Part shown: in pieces, positions 50,461 through 61,124 of the stretch
Layout: every line of letters begins with the position of its first letter
How positions within the stretch are numbered: the first letter of the stretch is position 1
NCBI GenBank assembly: GCA_049999725.1
Contig: JBNGIS010018921.1
Location: 1 to 64,000, forward strand
Origin: Haplomitrium mnioides
Taxonomy: Eukaryota; Marchantiophyta; Haplomitriopsida; Calobryales
DNA: 64,000 nucleotides
Reading direction: 5' to 3'
The notes under the pieces: generated by a model
What the model was told of the DNA's origin: nothing
Database searches by the model: none
Seen by the model: the letters and a program-made list of their open reading frames with translations, nothing else
Position numbers and translations under genes: made by a program

Positions 50461-51923
50461 CATTCTTAGATTAGCAATTGAGTTCAAACCATTCTTAGAC
50501 TATCAATTGAATCAACTTATTCTTAGGCGCACTAAATTGAATCGTGATGAAAAGACTTGAAATAGATTGAAAGAGCAACAAGATGAAACTTTGGCAAATA
50601 AAGACATGGAAAAAATAAAATTTATTAATGATACAAAGTGTTCAAAAAGGTCCTCAAACTCTATCCTCTTCGAGAGGAACTGTCTCATCTAAATCTACAG
50701 GTTGAGCATTTGCAGCCGCTAGAGAATCCTGTCGAGACTTTCCAGTCCCCGATATTACAACAAAGTCACCAGAAGCACCTACAGTACCAGGAGGAACATG
50801 TTCCTTGTGGTAAGCAAAAACTATCTGTGACTCAGTCACATCGGATGGCAAGGAAGCCATCTCCAAAACCCTTGGAGGAATATAAATAGACTGACGTCTA
50901 TTATATTCCACAGCGATGCAATTTTGCATCAGCTTTAAAGCACATACAAGGCATGTGCCAAACCCATAGCAGAGATCAAGGATCCAATCTTCCTCTGTTG
51001 ATAAATGGTCAATAAAAATTTTGTAGAGACCCTACGGCTTCTGATAAACATTCACATGAGCATCATCTCCTAGATGTTTAAGCTTTGCCGAAACTACAAG
51101 GCAGCTAAAAACACTCCGCATAATCTGCCAAGGAAGTTTGGTCGCAGAAGAAGACTGCAAATTGAAAAGGCGCATGCTCCTTTTTCCTTCCTTTGTCCAG
51201 TAGCCCACCATCCAATACTCGTGGGCATGTGCAATTTTGGGACCACCAGAATGATGAATATTGTTTTTGTCCCTGCAAATAGATAAACAATCAAATCAAA
51301 CATTGCAACAAAAATGCAAGAGAAATAAAAACAGAGAAATAAAATAAAAATAAAAGAATAACTCACCAGCTGCCATGATCGATTGCATAGCAGACTTCAA
51401 AAATGGCATCTTTGATGATGCCAAATTGCTGCAAAGAATGGATGATCATAAAAGACCAAAACTCTGAAGTTGTTACTGCCATAAAAGATGATACCATATC
51501 AAAAATGTCATCTTTTGAAAATGGTTCCGAGTTATCATGCTTGCATTCCTTTAGGTTATACCCGTAAGGAATATCAGCAATAGCCAAAGTGAAACACATA
51601 GGTTTCACAAGGCCCTTCAATTGTCGAGTGTTGGCCTCCTCGTGGACTTGATAAAATGCCACGTTGAGACCATCGATATAAGACATTAAATCTTCTTCCT
51701 CATCTCTCACAACTCCTTCTGTTGTGAGAGATGCAGCACCACTTTGCTGCCATGCTTTCCACTCTCTAGCCTTTTGGCAGTGGAGAAGAAAAGCAGGAGG
51801 GTAAGATACCAACGTAGGAGGCTGGTCTTGATCTTCAGGGGCTTCTTCGACCCCAGATTTTTTCCTTCCTTTCACAGCTGCTGTCAGTTTCTTTGCCAGT
51901 TGCCATTTAAATGGTTTGTCCTC

Positions 51924-52126
51924 CTACACAAAAATCGAAACGAAAACATTAGAGAGTGATAAAAGCATTTAAAGGTTTGGACTCAAAAACATTTTAGGGT
52001 CCATGCGTGCATGGGCATCGAAGTCCATGCGCGTATAGACCGTAAGTTTTTAAAACACAACCAAAATTTACAAAATATTCAATGCAAATACAAATAATTA
52101 AATAAAGTTCCAAAGAAAGAAGTTAC
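51924..52126 (-). repeat. Methyltransferase-gene intron with palindromic repeats
   Basis: Intron between the ParB-like and methyltransferase parts. Near 51997-52040 it contains GTCCATGCGTGCATGGGC and GTCCATGCGCGTATAGACC, imperfect palindromes of the same type as in the first intron. Confidence 0.75.
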
Positions 52127-53689
52127 CAAAAGCTTCTCGAAGCTTGAATAAAAGGAGGCCATCTTCGACTCTTCAGTGCAAAGAGGGTACTCCTCTCTTG
52201 CCTCTTCTCACAAACTGCAATAAACCTCCAAACAAAAACTCTTTACCATTACGACCAAAACTTTATGTCTCTCCGCCTCCCGAAACATCTCGTCTATTGA
52301 AAGCTCTCCGGCTTCAAAACTAAAATCTTTACTTCATCTGGAAGACCTTGAAGAGACCTCCAAGATGTCTGCTTCATATCCTCCATCCTGAGAGATCCTT
52401 TGGCCTTTGGCTTCTGACCTTTCACAATGTTTTTCTCTCACATTGAAAAAATACTCTGCTGTAAATCCCATAGCTCTCCACTTCTGAATGCTAGCTGGAA
52501 CCAGTTGTCTTGAGAAGTCACGGTCTTCTCAAGTGTAGACTTAAGTTTGATCTCGAGGGTTTCCAGCACTAGCTCCCTTTTCAATTTTTGGGATGAAACC
52601 ATCCCACTCTTGACAAATCGTTGATGCCAATACTCAACCTTTTAAATAGAGGTCATCTCAAGCCTATACATCTGGTTGTAATTGTCATCGATTGCAAAAA
52701 TGTCAGCCTCTGTTGGTGTCAGGCCCACATACACGTAACAGTTACAGAGCGACATAGCAGGATTCTTCGCCCCATATTTTGTAATGAGTAGTTGCCTTGC
52801 TGCAGCACTCTGATTGCCTCCTGCAATCTCGTAATAATACTTGTCATGGTTCTTGATGTCGAACTCTGACTTGTCTTTGAGACCACACTTCGGGTCTACA
52901 ACCACAATGAAGAAAGAATGCGCATACTTATTGGTGAGCATTCTTTGCACAAGAAGCTCTACAAAATCCTTGTTTAATCTTCAAATTTAGAATGGACCCC
53001 GGTTGTCCACTCCATGCTTGGGAAAATTTAGGTTTTCCAACCTAATTGTAATTGTCTCTTCATGGACTCTACAGCGCTAGATTGCAAACTCCTTAATCTT
53101 ATTTTTGTCCTCCTCAGAAGCTATATGAGGATCCACCTGCTCTCTTTCTTGAAATGTATGCAACCCCTTGTGGGATTGCCTCTTTGATCTCGACGTTGGA
53201 GCTTGAACTGGCACCGTCTCATGCTCCGAGTCTTGCCCCGAGCTACTTGCTGTTGGAGATGAGGGGGAAAACGACATTGATTTTGCTTCAGATTCTGAGG
53301 AGCCTGGCTCCTCCTCAACAACAGGTGTTGGTGCATGTTTCTTCTTTTTCGGTGTTGGTTTTTTTTTCTTTTGAGCCTCACTTGACTCCGGCTCCTTTAT
53401 CTTCTTCTGGGAAGAAGTCCCTCTAGCGTGAGTTGAGAATGTTGCCGCACTCAGATGCGGCATAAGCTGTTGAATATTGACACCCTGCTTGGGCTTTAGA
53501 ATTTTGATTTATATAGCAAACTTTATGAAGTCCGGCTCGATCCACTTTGCGTCATTGTAAGAATCAACAAAATCTGCTAAATATTGAGTGAACTAAAAAT
53601 AAAGAAAGAAAAGAATTTTGGCATTAGTGAAAATGTTGACCTAACATGTATAAAAGCAAGAAATTTAAAAAAAACAAACGTGCAGTGAA

Positions 53690-53840
53690 CAAAGAAGTCC
53701 ATGCCCGCATGGATTTGAAGTCCATACGTCCATGGACTCTGAGGTCCAGGCGTGCAGGGACTATGAAGTCCATGCGCACCTAGACCTTAGAGTCCATCCG
53801 CGCATAGACCCGAGTGTCCATGCTTTCCTGGACTCACTGC
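53690..53840. repeat. 24-bp palindromic tandem repeat in intron 1
   Basis: Six degenerate units such as AGTCCATGCCCGCATGGATT, AGTCCATACGTCCATGGACT and AGTCCATGCGCACCTAGACC. Each unit is an imperfect palindrome centred on GCGC/CGCG and lies within the first intron (53593-53893) of the methyltransferase gene. Confidence 0.85.
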
Positions 53841-54253
53841 AAGTTACAACTTAGTAAAGAAAGAAACAAAAGAAAAAGGATTTAAAAATTCACCTTGCCA
53901 TCTTTCCTTGAGGCCTGAAGATGCGCAGCAAAAACATCTCTCTCCTTGTACTCTGAAAAATCAAATTGCTTGCGATTTGTAGAATAAAGCATTATTGAAT
54001 CTTGGGTCTGCATAAGCAACCCGATGTTGGCTTTCTTTCCTTCCCAGATCATTGTAATTTGGACCACTAAACTCAAATTGAATTTTTCACCTTCACTTGC
54101 AAAAAGGTAAAGATGGTGATCCGGGTCTCTCAACGAATAGTAGTTGACTAGCCATTTCCACTCCAATCTTGCAAGCTCTAGAGCCTTGACAACATCTAAA
54201 TACCTATAAGGCTTTGGTTTAGTAGGGCCGGAAACAATTCCTTGAGAGGCCAT

Positions 54254-54715
54254 TGTCAAGATAGAAAAAAAAGATGTTTTTGGAGGTGAAAAATATAATG
54301 AACAAAAGTTCGAGAATCACTAAGGGCTAGAAATGGCAGAAAACTTAGTACATTAAAAAGAAACCAATATTCAAAAAATGAAAACAAAAAACTAAACTCG
54401 CGACAATGGAAAGAAACTTTCGAGCGGTGCTCCTTTTATAACTAAATTTCAAAAAACACTTTTTCCCGCAAAAAATTGATTCGCAGAGCTCTTGACACGC
54501 ATGTTTGCTTGGTGCAAAAAACAAATTAGTGTATAAAGCATTGCTTGTTTTCATCTTTCCAATTTCTTTTTTTTCATTTTCTTCCCAAAACGTTCTTAAT
54601 TTTGTTGTTTTACAAAAAAAACAACAAAACTGCATCTTTTGAGAGTTCTGTAAGAGTTTCATAATATTTGTTAAAATAGTTCTTTGAAATAATTTAGTTT
54701 TTGTGAAACTTTTCA
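54254..54715. promoter_or_regulatory. Bidirectional promoter between methyltransferase and transposase genes
   Basis: The two starts are 462 bp apart and face away from each other. TATAAAAG on the minus strand (54433-54440) lies about 180 bp upstream of the methyltransferase ATG. TATAAAG on the plus strand (54532-54538) lies about 178 bp upstream of the transposase ATG. The spacer between the TATA boxes is under 100 bp, so shared regulation is likely. Confidence 0.55.
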
Positions 54716-56236
54716 ATGGCTGGAGTTCTTAAAGGCAAGAAGAGATTGGAATTTCAAGATTCATCTTCACAAAGGAGTGTTACTTTTGACAAGCAGTTTG
54801 AGATTCAATCAAATGTCAATTTTCGGGAGTTAAACGATGGAGTTACAAAAGCTTCAAGTGTNNNNNNNNNNNNNNNNNNNNNNNNNNNNNNNNNNNNNNN
54901 NNNNNNNNNNNNNNNNNNNNNNNNNNNNNNNNNNNNNNNNNNNNNNNNNNNNNNNNNNNNNTCTTTCTTCTGAGTATTCCAAAATGTCTGAAAAAAAAAA
55001 CTCAACAAAGAGATTTGAGACGATTGTAGAGCTTTCTTTGTCCACATCTGAAGAAGACGTTGATATTCATGATAAAAGTATGTTTATTTAGAACACAAAC
55101 AGCATACAATCTCTGGACAATTTTAATTTCAGAGATGAGCCACTCTCTCCGATAGTACCACTCAAACAACGAGTGATTTCTTTTCAAGTTGCATCCGAAG
55201 AGAGATTGAAACATCTGAAACAAATCAAATTCTTTTGGAGGAGTCTTCAGAAAATATTTTGGAAAGTAATTCTGGCAAAGAGTCTCAATCAATCAACATT
55301 TCTTTGGAGTTATCGCCAAGAGCACCGATTTTATTATAGAAAACAATTTTTTCTAATGGAGACATTGATCAAGATTTTGTTTCGGAATGGTGTAGTTCTC
55401 CCAATCCCCAAGAAGAAACTCGCATCTCAAAAATATTTTGTCAAGGAACAAACAATGTTCATGATGACGACCAAGATCTTCAGAATGAATTATCTTCTAT
55501 TGTTGGATTTGCTTACGGACCGAATCGTCTAGCCCAACATAAGAATTCTTTATCTAGGCCAAAACCCAAACGGGTAAACACCTTACGCAAAAATTCTTTG
55601 CGGAAAGTCCATCATGACTAGAGCTTTGTGAAGAAAAAGTTGGATCCAATGTCCATTTCTAGATTGAAGAGAATTTCTTGTTGTCGAAATAATTGCTTGT
55701 CGTTGTGCAAGACATATTTTCATAAAATTGTGAGGGAAACGTACTTTCGACAAAGCATGAAGAATTGTGATATCACACTTCAATGGAGAATACCAAGAAA
55801 AGATTTCGATGTCGAAAATTGGTTTACACTGCTTGGTGGTACCTTTGTATGTAGAAGAGCCTTCAAATTAATATTAGCACTAGGGAATGATAGAATCCAA
55901 AGGATTCAAAATCTCAAAAATGTAGATCCTAGAGGCATTTTTGGAAAAAGAGATTTGTCTACTAAAAGAGTTTTTGTTCATGAGTGGATGGACAATTTTT
56001 TCCAAGGACATTGCGAGAGAATGCCCACTCACGAAGTGTGCAACTTGCCGAATAATTTTACAAAATGGGAAGTTTATGACTATTACACAACTTATTTGAA
56101 AGAGAAAGATCCCCATTCTATTCTTAGTTTCTCGGGTTTTACAAAACATTGGAGAACTCATTTTTCAAATGTCAAAATTCCAAAACTCAATAGATTTGTT
56201 GTTTGTGAAAAATGCAAAGAAATAAAATCTTTGTGA
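54716..56236 (+). pseudogene. Transposase-like protein, N-terminal part (DUF7869-associated), degenerate
   Basis: It starts MAGVLKGKKRLEF and runs into a 100-N gap (54862-54961). After the gap a Ser/Glu-rich acidic stretch follows, with a possible intron (donor AAAAGTATGT near 55076, acceptor AATTTCAG near 55131) or a frameshift. A long frame from about 55160 then runs through stops at 55336 and 55618 into ISRLKRISCCRNNCLSLC, NWFTLLGGTFVCRRAFKLIL, FSGFTKHWRTHF and VKIPKLNRFVVCEKCKEI, ending at TGA 56234-56236. The paired Cys motifs and the CRRAF...LG...RI pattern are those preceding the catalytic domain in DUF7869-type transposase-like proteins. The catalytic part does not follow directly; a C-terminal fragment of such a protein lies at 61.1-61.5 kb on the same strand. 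Confidence 0.5.
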
Positions 56237-57000
56237 GAAAAATCTGTCTTGGAGTCCGACAAAGGTAACAAATTTTCTTCTCTTTTGACACCTTTGGCTA
56301 ATCCATCATTTTTTTTCTAGACTCGAAGCTTAGTTCTAGAGTTGTTATGTTTTCTCAACTTACAGTTAAAAGAAAATTTTTTCTTAGGTTCTTTTGCAAA
56401 GAAGATTGGAGTCGAACAATTCTTAGCAAGATGAGTTGTGAGAAGAGAGTCTGTGCTCACATAGACTTTGTTGTTTTATATTTCAATTTTCACCTTTTCT
56501 GCAGTCAAGTAAAGCCAAAAAATGAATTTGCTTAATGTTGTGACCTTAGCCTTGCAAAAAATTGTTTTTTGTTTGCAAATCCTATGCACACATAGGATTT
56601 TTTCTTGGTTCATTTAAAACCAAATGCGCAACATTCACAACAAGCCATGATATTGGTGTTGTTGTATTGGTCTTAGGCCTGTCTATGATCTATTGTTGCC
56701 TCCACTCATCCTAAATACTCAGAGGATGTGATCTTGTAACTTTTTCTTGCAAATCTTGTTTTTTTCTTTCCCCAATAGATTTTCCTTTTTTCAAATTGCC
56801 TAAAGTTTATTTTTTATCTTTTACAAAGTGTTTCGTTTCAATAAATTCAAACATTTGTTTAAGATGCCTTGAATATTATTTACACCTAAGGTTGTGTTTT
56901 GAAGTTACAAGTATCGACATATGTTTAACTGAACTAGTTTTATGTCCTTCTTGTTTTGGATTGATGTAGTCAAATATAGTCGCCAATTGTTTCTTCATCG
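56237..57000. other. AT-rich non-coding tail after the transposase block
   Basis: No clear coding blocks are seen. At 56578-56599 lies a perfect inverted repeat AATCCTATG-CACA-CATAGGATT, of the same sequence type as the palindromes in the methyltransferase introns. Confidence 0.5.
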
Positions 57001-58850
57001 TAACCAACAAATGAAAGAAAGATCAAAACTTGCAAACCATCGAAGAAAATGTTCTGCCGATGGTCAAAAGTACTTGGGAATTGTCACTAATGGAATGGAT
57101 TAGAAGAAAACTGCTACAAGCAATCGGATCGGCGGCTGCCTTACCTTCATCGATTTACTCATATGAACCAACGACGAGACAAATCGTAGATCGTGACTCT
57201 TCAAGCACGGACATTAGGGGTCCACACAGGGCTCATCGATGGCTATCTTTGACCTTCACCAAAGTTGTCTTCCCCCAACCTTGGAGGACTTCAGGGGTGA
57301 CCGTTAACTTCGGACTATCCCTCGACTGTACTGACAGGTGTCACCACACCAAGAAACGATTGCTAATGAGAAAAACGTCCGAGTCTAGTGAGGAGAAAAG
57401 GAACAATCTTGAACAAGAAACGTTGGGGGGGACGCGCGCGTGCAAGGGGGTATAGATTGAGTCACTACGATGTTTAGGAGGTTGATGAACATGCAAAATT
57501 GAGTCACGAAAGCAGTCTCAAAGAGGAAGACGCAACTAGAGAGAGATGAGAGGGTTTTAGAAAATATTCACGTGAGACGAGTGGACTTGTGCAGGGGGAC
57601 TAGCAGGGGTGGAGGTGGACTAGAGGGGCGCTGAGAATTGCTTAGCATGGTGCTCTAGAGTCTTAGGCGATCCAGGTGGACCAACATTTGGAGGTGTATC
57701 GCTGCTTGAAGCTAAAGGGGATCCTTTTGGTCTTGAATTTGAGAGAGGCTGCCAGGGGGATCTTGGGATTGTCTCAGCATCCTCTGTGTAGGAGCATCAA
57801 TCCTAGGGGTGTTCAGGGGCGTTTTTGGTCGAATTTCTCAAGTGGAGCCAAGAGAGGAGTAGTTGTACTAGTGCCCATGCACTGCAGAGAAGATCCATTC
57901 GAAGCTCGAGGTGGAGTGGGTGGCCAGCAGTCATGAGGACTGTCTTCCAGAGGTGGAAGTTAGAGAAATCCTCTTCCTAGTCTGCGGAAGTAAATTCATG
58001 GCTTCTCGCAAGGGAAGTTGAAAACTATCTAGATGAGGGTGCGTGGGTGAGGAGTTGAGGGAAGGCTGGAGTTGTTGATTCGAGGTGAAGGGAATTCTGT
58101 TGGGAAGCTTGGATCTTGGGTATTGAAGGGCCTACAATGCTGGCAAAGCAATATGCATGTGTTTATGTCTATGTTTGTGTGTATTAGCTAGAATTATGTT
58201 CTATTTGTATTTCCTGTGAAGCACTTAGGATTTGGAGTACCCCTACTTTCCACTTGTTCAAACCTTGGAAACACCCTGTGAGGGGGAAGTTAGAGTCATT
58301 AACATTGTATTGTGGAATTTTGAATGGTGGGATTTGTTCCCATTTTGTATACAAGGTGATTGGGTCCAGTTCTGGACTCCTGAATTATAATTCGGATTCC
58401 CCTCAGTAGTACCTCAGTCTATTTATGTGTGTATTGGGGAGGTGAGTGTGAATGAGCAAGTTGTTGTTGAAGTAATGTGTACCAGTGAAAAGGACTGTGA
58501 GGCAAAGAGGAACCACTTAAGGCCTCCAAGAGAGAACTTGCAAAAGCCCCTCTCATAGAAGAACTAGATCCCTTGTTTTGTCCGCCCTTGCCTTCCAAGT
58601 GGCACCTTTGGAGGTCAAGGCCTGAAGGAGGGGTATGCATTAGTTAGCAGTAGAAGAAGGTGTGTGACTATGGGTGTGTGCAAGCATGTGCTGTACTTGC
58701 GTGTTGTAAGGCGGTGTTGCAGTTACTCCAGGGTGGGTAAGTAGGAGTTGGGGTCAAATCGGTGCAAAGCCCCTCCCATAAAAGGTCTCGAAACACAAGT
58801 CAGCCCTTGAGTAGGGGTAAATTGGTTGGAAAAGAGATAAAGGACCGACC
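57000..58850. other. G-rich block of unknown origin inside the element
   Basis: Base composition changes clearly to G-rich on the plus strand (GGGGGGGACGCGCGCGTGCAAGGGGG near 57424). The longest frame (57030-57455, 141 codons) and others are not recognised. The stretch around 58300-58430 has an LTR-like feel (TTTTGTATACAAGG) but no pair was found. It could be captured host DNA or another insertion. Confidence 0.35.
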
Positions 58851-58857
58851 ACAATGC

Positions 58858-59703
58858 TGACATACATACAAAGACTACTAGTTAGAACTTAAATTCTACA
58901 CAGGTGAAAGACTCTTTTGTAGAACTTGAAACCTTTGTTTGGTAGAATCTAGTCAAAACCTTGGAAATGTTTCTTTCTTACACTCTTAATTCAATCTTCT
59001 TAGCCACTTCCTTTTTTATATTGAATATGACTTCTTTCAGTATATATTTCTCTAAATTATAAAATATTTTTAAGTATTGAAACCTTTTTCTTATGCCCAC
59101 TTTTAACTTTTGCGTGCATGGATTTTCAACTACAAATGAAAGATTCTTTCTTGCTTGAATTTGAAAATAGAGCTCCTTAATCCATGGAATGTTTTGTTTT
59201 GTTGGTTTCTATGTCTATGATTTCAAACTCATTCTATTGACTTCTAGTTCGCTTGGACTTTTTCCTCATGTTTTGTAATTTGTTTTTCCAAAAAAATAAG
59301 TTTCAAAGAGCATCATGTCTATGCGTGCATAGAAGTTGTGCAACCAAACATATTTTAAAATAGTTTCCTCAAATGTGTATTTCAACTTTTAGGCTTCAAA
59401 TTGTAATAAGTGAAAAATGCAAGTTTCTTGTGAAAATTTACCATAATTTTTATACTTTTTATCAATTTTAAGATTTTCAATATTTTTATAAAAACTTAGA
59501 ATATTGTCTAATTTTGCAAAATGAAATTGACTCTCGCTTTATCATCTTGTTAAAATGGCCAAAAATGAAGCTCAAAAGCTCACATACTTTTTGTTTTTAA
59601 AGAATAACCTTGTTTTCTCTCTTTTTTTAGCCAAAAAAACCCACGTTTTTTCTTTTAAAAAAAAGTTTCAGTTTTGAGTAGCCTGTTCTTGGTTCAAAGT
59701 AGC
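58858..59703 (+). repeat. Right-end transposon segment, copy 1
   Basis: Aligns in order with 62230-63058 over its full length. Shared blocks include CATACAAAGACTAC, TAGAACTT, the GCTTCTTTCTTG region, CATGTCTATGCGTGCATA, TTTAGGCTTCAAA, AATGCAAGTTT, AATAACCTTGTTTTCTCT and the terminal TTCTTGGTTCAAAGTA. The copies are clearly diverged, so the duplication is old. It is non-coding. Confidence 0.85.
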
Positions 59704-59711
59704 GTCTATTC

Positions 59712-60669
59712 AAGATAACTTCCTATTAGACTCTTTTTTTAATTATTGTTTGAAGTTGTCCAATGCTTTAGCTGGACTTATGTCTACAATTTGCACTTGT
59801 AAATTAACGAAGTCTTTAATGTACTAATGGACGTTACCTTGTTGTCCCAACTCTCAAAACTCATTTGAACCATTGTTAAAGCATCTATGGCTTGGAATTG
59901 TTTGAAAAATCCTTGTTTTAGTGTGCTCCAAGAAGGTAGCTACCCTTCGCTTCTTCAAAGTTGCCCCCAAGTTTGTTACCGTGTTGAGGCGGTGTCCAAG
60001 AGAAATGATCTAACAAAGAGATCTTGGTTTTTTTGATGTTGATGTAAAATATCACATGTGCACTTCCACTTAATAGATCCACCCTTCAAGCATATCCAAC
60101 TCTTGGTTTCCGTGGTAGGGTTCTACCTTGCAAGATTTTGTCATTTTTGTAGCAAAGTATCTTAATTGGCCTCCATATGTGATTGTTGCTCTGCTCAAAG
60201 TTGCATAATTTTATTCAATAACAAACTATTCTCCTCTTGTGGTGCTATCAAAGAGGCTTCCATTACTTAAAACCTTGACATCATTCATTGGAGTTGTTGT
60301 TCATGTTCTGCACATCCCAAACTTGCAACCTCATTCTCAACACTTCTCTTTGTATGACGTTTGTAGCACTCTAATCAATCAACAATTTGAGGAGTCCAAT
60401 ACAAAACAAGATTGTGTAGCTCCAAACTTTGGTGTAAGTGCCAACAAGGTGAAGAAATGGTAGATTAGATTCTATTACTTGACAAATAAACTCATAGCTA
60501 AAATGGTGGACTAATCGTTGCCTATACATATGCTTATTTATATACTAGATTTTGATACTAAAAGAATTAACATGTGAAAACCAAGGTGCAATATAAATCC
60601 CTCTATCCATCTCGTCAATCTTGATCACTGATCTTCCTACACGCAAGCAAAACCTCACTCTAACACCAT
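59712..60669 (-). mobile_element. Internal region of a minus-strand LTR retroelement (decayed)
   Basis: Next to the LTR on its right, the minus strand reads ATGGTGTTAGAGTGAGG, a primer-binding-site-like sequence. Beyond that no intact gag or pol is visible. It lies between a transposon right end at 59703 and the LTR. The assignment rests mainly on the LTR and the binding site. Confidence 0.4.
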
Positions 60670-61122
60670 TGTAAAAACTCTCGGCTAACTCTAGTAGCGC
60701 ATCAATATACTCTTATGCAAAGAAGATAAACTCAACAAGAAAGTAATGAGAGAAGAGAGAAAGAGATGTCTTATAAGACTTTTCAAACTCTTGAATGAGA
60801 GAGAAGTGCCAAGTCCTCTCTATTTATGCTTCATTTACAAGACTTCACTAAGAAGTCACCTCATTCATTAGGAACTTTTCTTGGTTTTCTTCTAGAATTT
60901 GAGCACATTCTAGAATCTTCTCTTCTAGAACCTTCTTTCTTCATCTAGAAGTGTCTCTAGTCTTCTCATACCTTTCATAAGCTTCTCTAAGCTTCTTCTT
61001 CTCATATCTTCTAGAAGCTTCTCTTAGCTTCTTCTTCTAGAAACTTCTTCTCCGCTAACTAGCTCTAGCAATAACTAAATCTAGAGTTCCATCAAGTTTA
61101 AAGGACTTTGTTATAAGACGCA
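60670..61122 (-). repeat. LTR with heat-shock-element array
   Basis: The plus-strand edges are TGTAAAAACTC (60670) and AAGACGCA (61122), giving TG...CA ends and about 453 bp. The minus-strand orientation is set by the primer-binding-like site at 60655-60669 and by the TATA-like CATAAATA on the minus strand (60821-60828). Upstream of that TATA lie several TTCTAGAA palindromes forming canonical heat-shock elements. It is inserted in a transposase fragment whose sequence continues at 61125. Confidence 0.65.
60890..61047. promoter_or_regulatory. Heat-shock element cluster (TTCnnGAAnnTTC)
   Basis: Four perfect three-unit elements: TTCTAGAATCTTC (60908-60920), TTCTAGAACCTTC (60923-60935), TTCTAGAAGCTTC (61009-61021) and TTCTAGAAACTTC (61035-61047), plus a two-unit TTCTAGAA at 60890-60897. 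Further TTC/GAA units lie between them. Heat-shock factors bind alternating nGAAn units of exactly this spacing. The cluster is 62-226 bp upstream of the minus-strand TATA of the LTR. Confidence 0.8.
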
Positions 61123-61124
61123 AA

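Larger units (their letters stand above)
50654..54253 (-). pseudogene. ParB-like domain plus DNA N6A/N4C methyltransferase (broken, five exons)
   Basis: Four exon blocks join cleanly on the minus strand: 54253-53894, 53592-52127, 51923-51367 and 51272-50654, with a frame change of one base near 52320 inside the second (so five coding segments). All junctions are GT-AG and keep frame. The N-terminal part is unrecognised. A Ser/Lys/Pro-rich linker follows, then a ParB-like block (DKYYYEIAGGNQSAAARQLL ... CYVYVGLTPTEAD). The third and fourth blocks form a beta-class DNA methyltransferase: catalytic motif IV as ADIPYGYN (51561-51575), SFMIIHSLQQFG, AHAHEYWMVGYWTKEG, motif X-like VYQKP, and the SAM-binding motif I LDLCYGFGT (50954-50980) followed by CIAVEYNRRQ. 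Stops at about 53510, 53078, 52988, 52982, 52643, 52439, 52209 and 51033 break it. In bacteria and phages ParB-like/methylase fusions modify adenine or cytosine in DNA. The role here is inferred. Confidence 0.8.
49726..59710. mobile_element. Large TIR-bounded DNA element carrying methyltransferase and transposase genes
   Basis: The left terminus at 49731-49749 (GCTACTTTGAACCAAGAAC) is the exact inverted complement of 59685-59703. The same terminus in right-end orientation occurs at 63038-63058 with mismatches, and at 1-20. The right boundary is therefore either 59703 (about 10 kb) or, if the 58.86-59.7 kb stretch belongs to a nested copy, 63058 (about 13.3 kb). Inside lie 37-bp subterminal repeats (50080-50460), a minus-strand ParB-like/DNA methyltransferase gene, a shared promoter and a plus-strand transposase-like gene. 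It interrupts the copia integrase. Both genes are broken, so this copy is not autonomous. Target-site duplications could not be fixed. Confidence 0.6.

Noticed and set aside
53690-53840. Regularly spaced palindromic repeats that look superficially like a CRISPR array.
   Set aside because: Units are adjacent and diverged, have no unique spacers, lie in a plant intron and have no cas genes nearby.
50654-54253. All premature stops in the methyltransferase gene could be explained by single C-to-T changes (CAA, CAG, CGA), suggesting deamination of methylated cytosine.
   Set aside because: Every stop codon can arise from C-to-T at its first base, so the observation has no weight without comparison to intact copies.
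57030-57455. A 141-codon plus-strand ORF, with a minus-strand GWGKTTLV that resembles a P-loop.
   Set aside because: No supporting motifs follow the P-loop-like string, the minus frame contains stops nearby, and the plus ORF matches no family.
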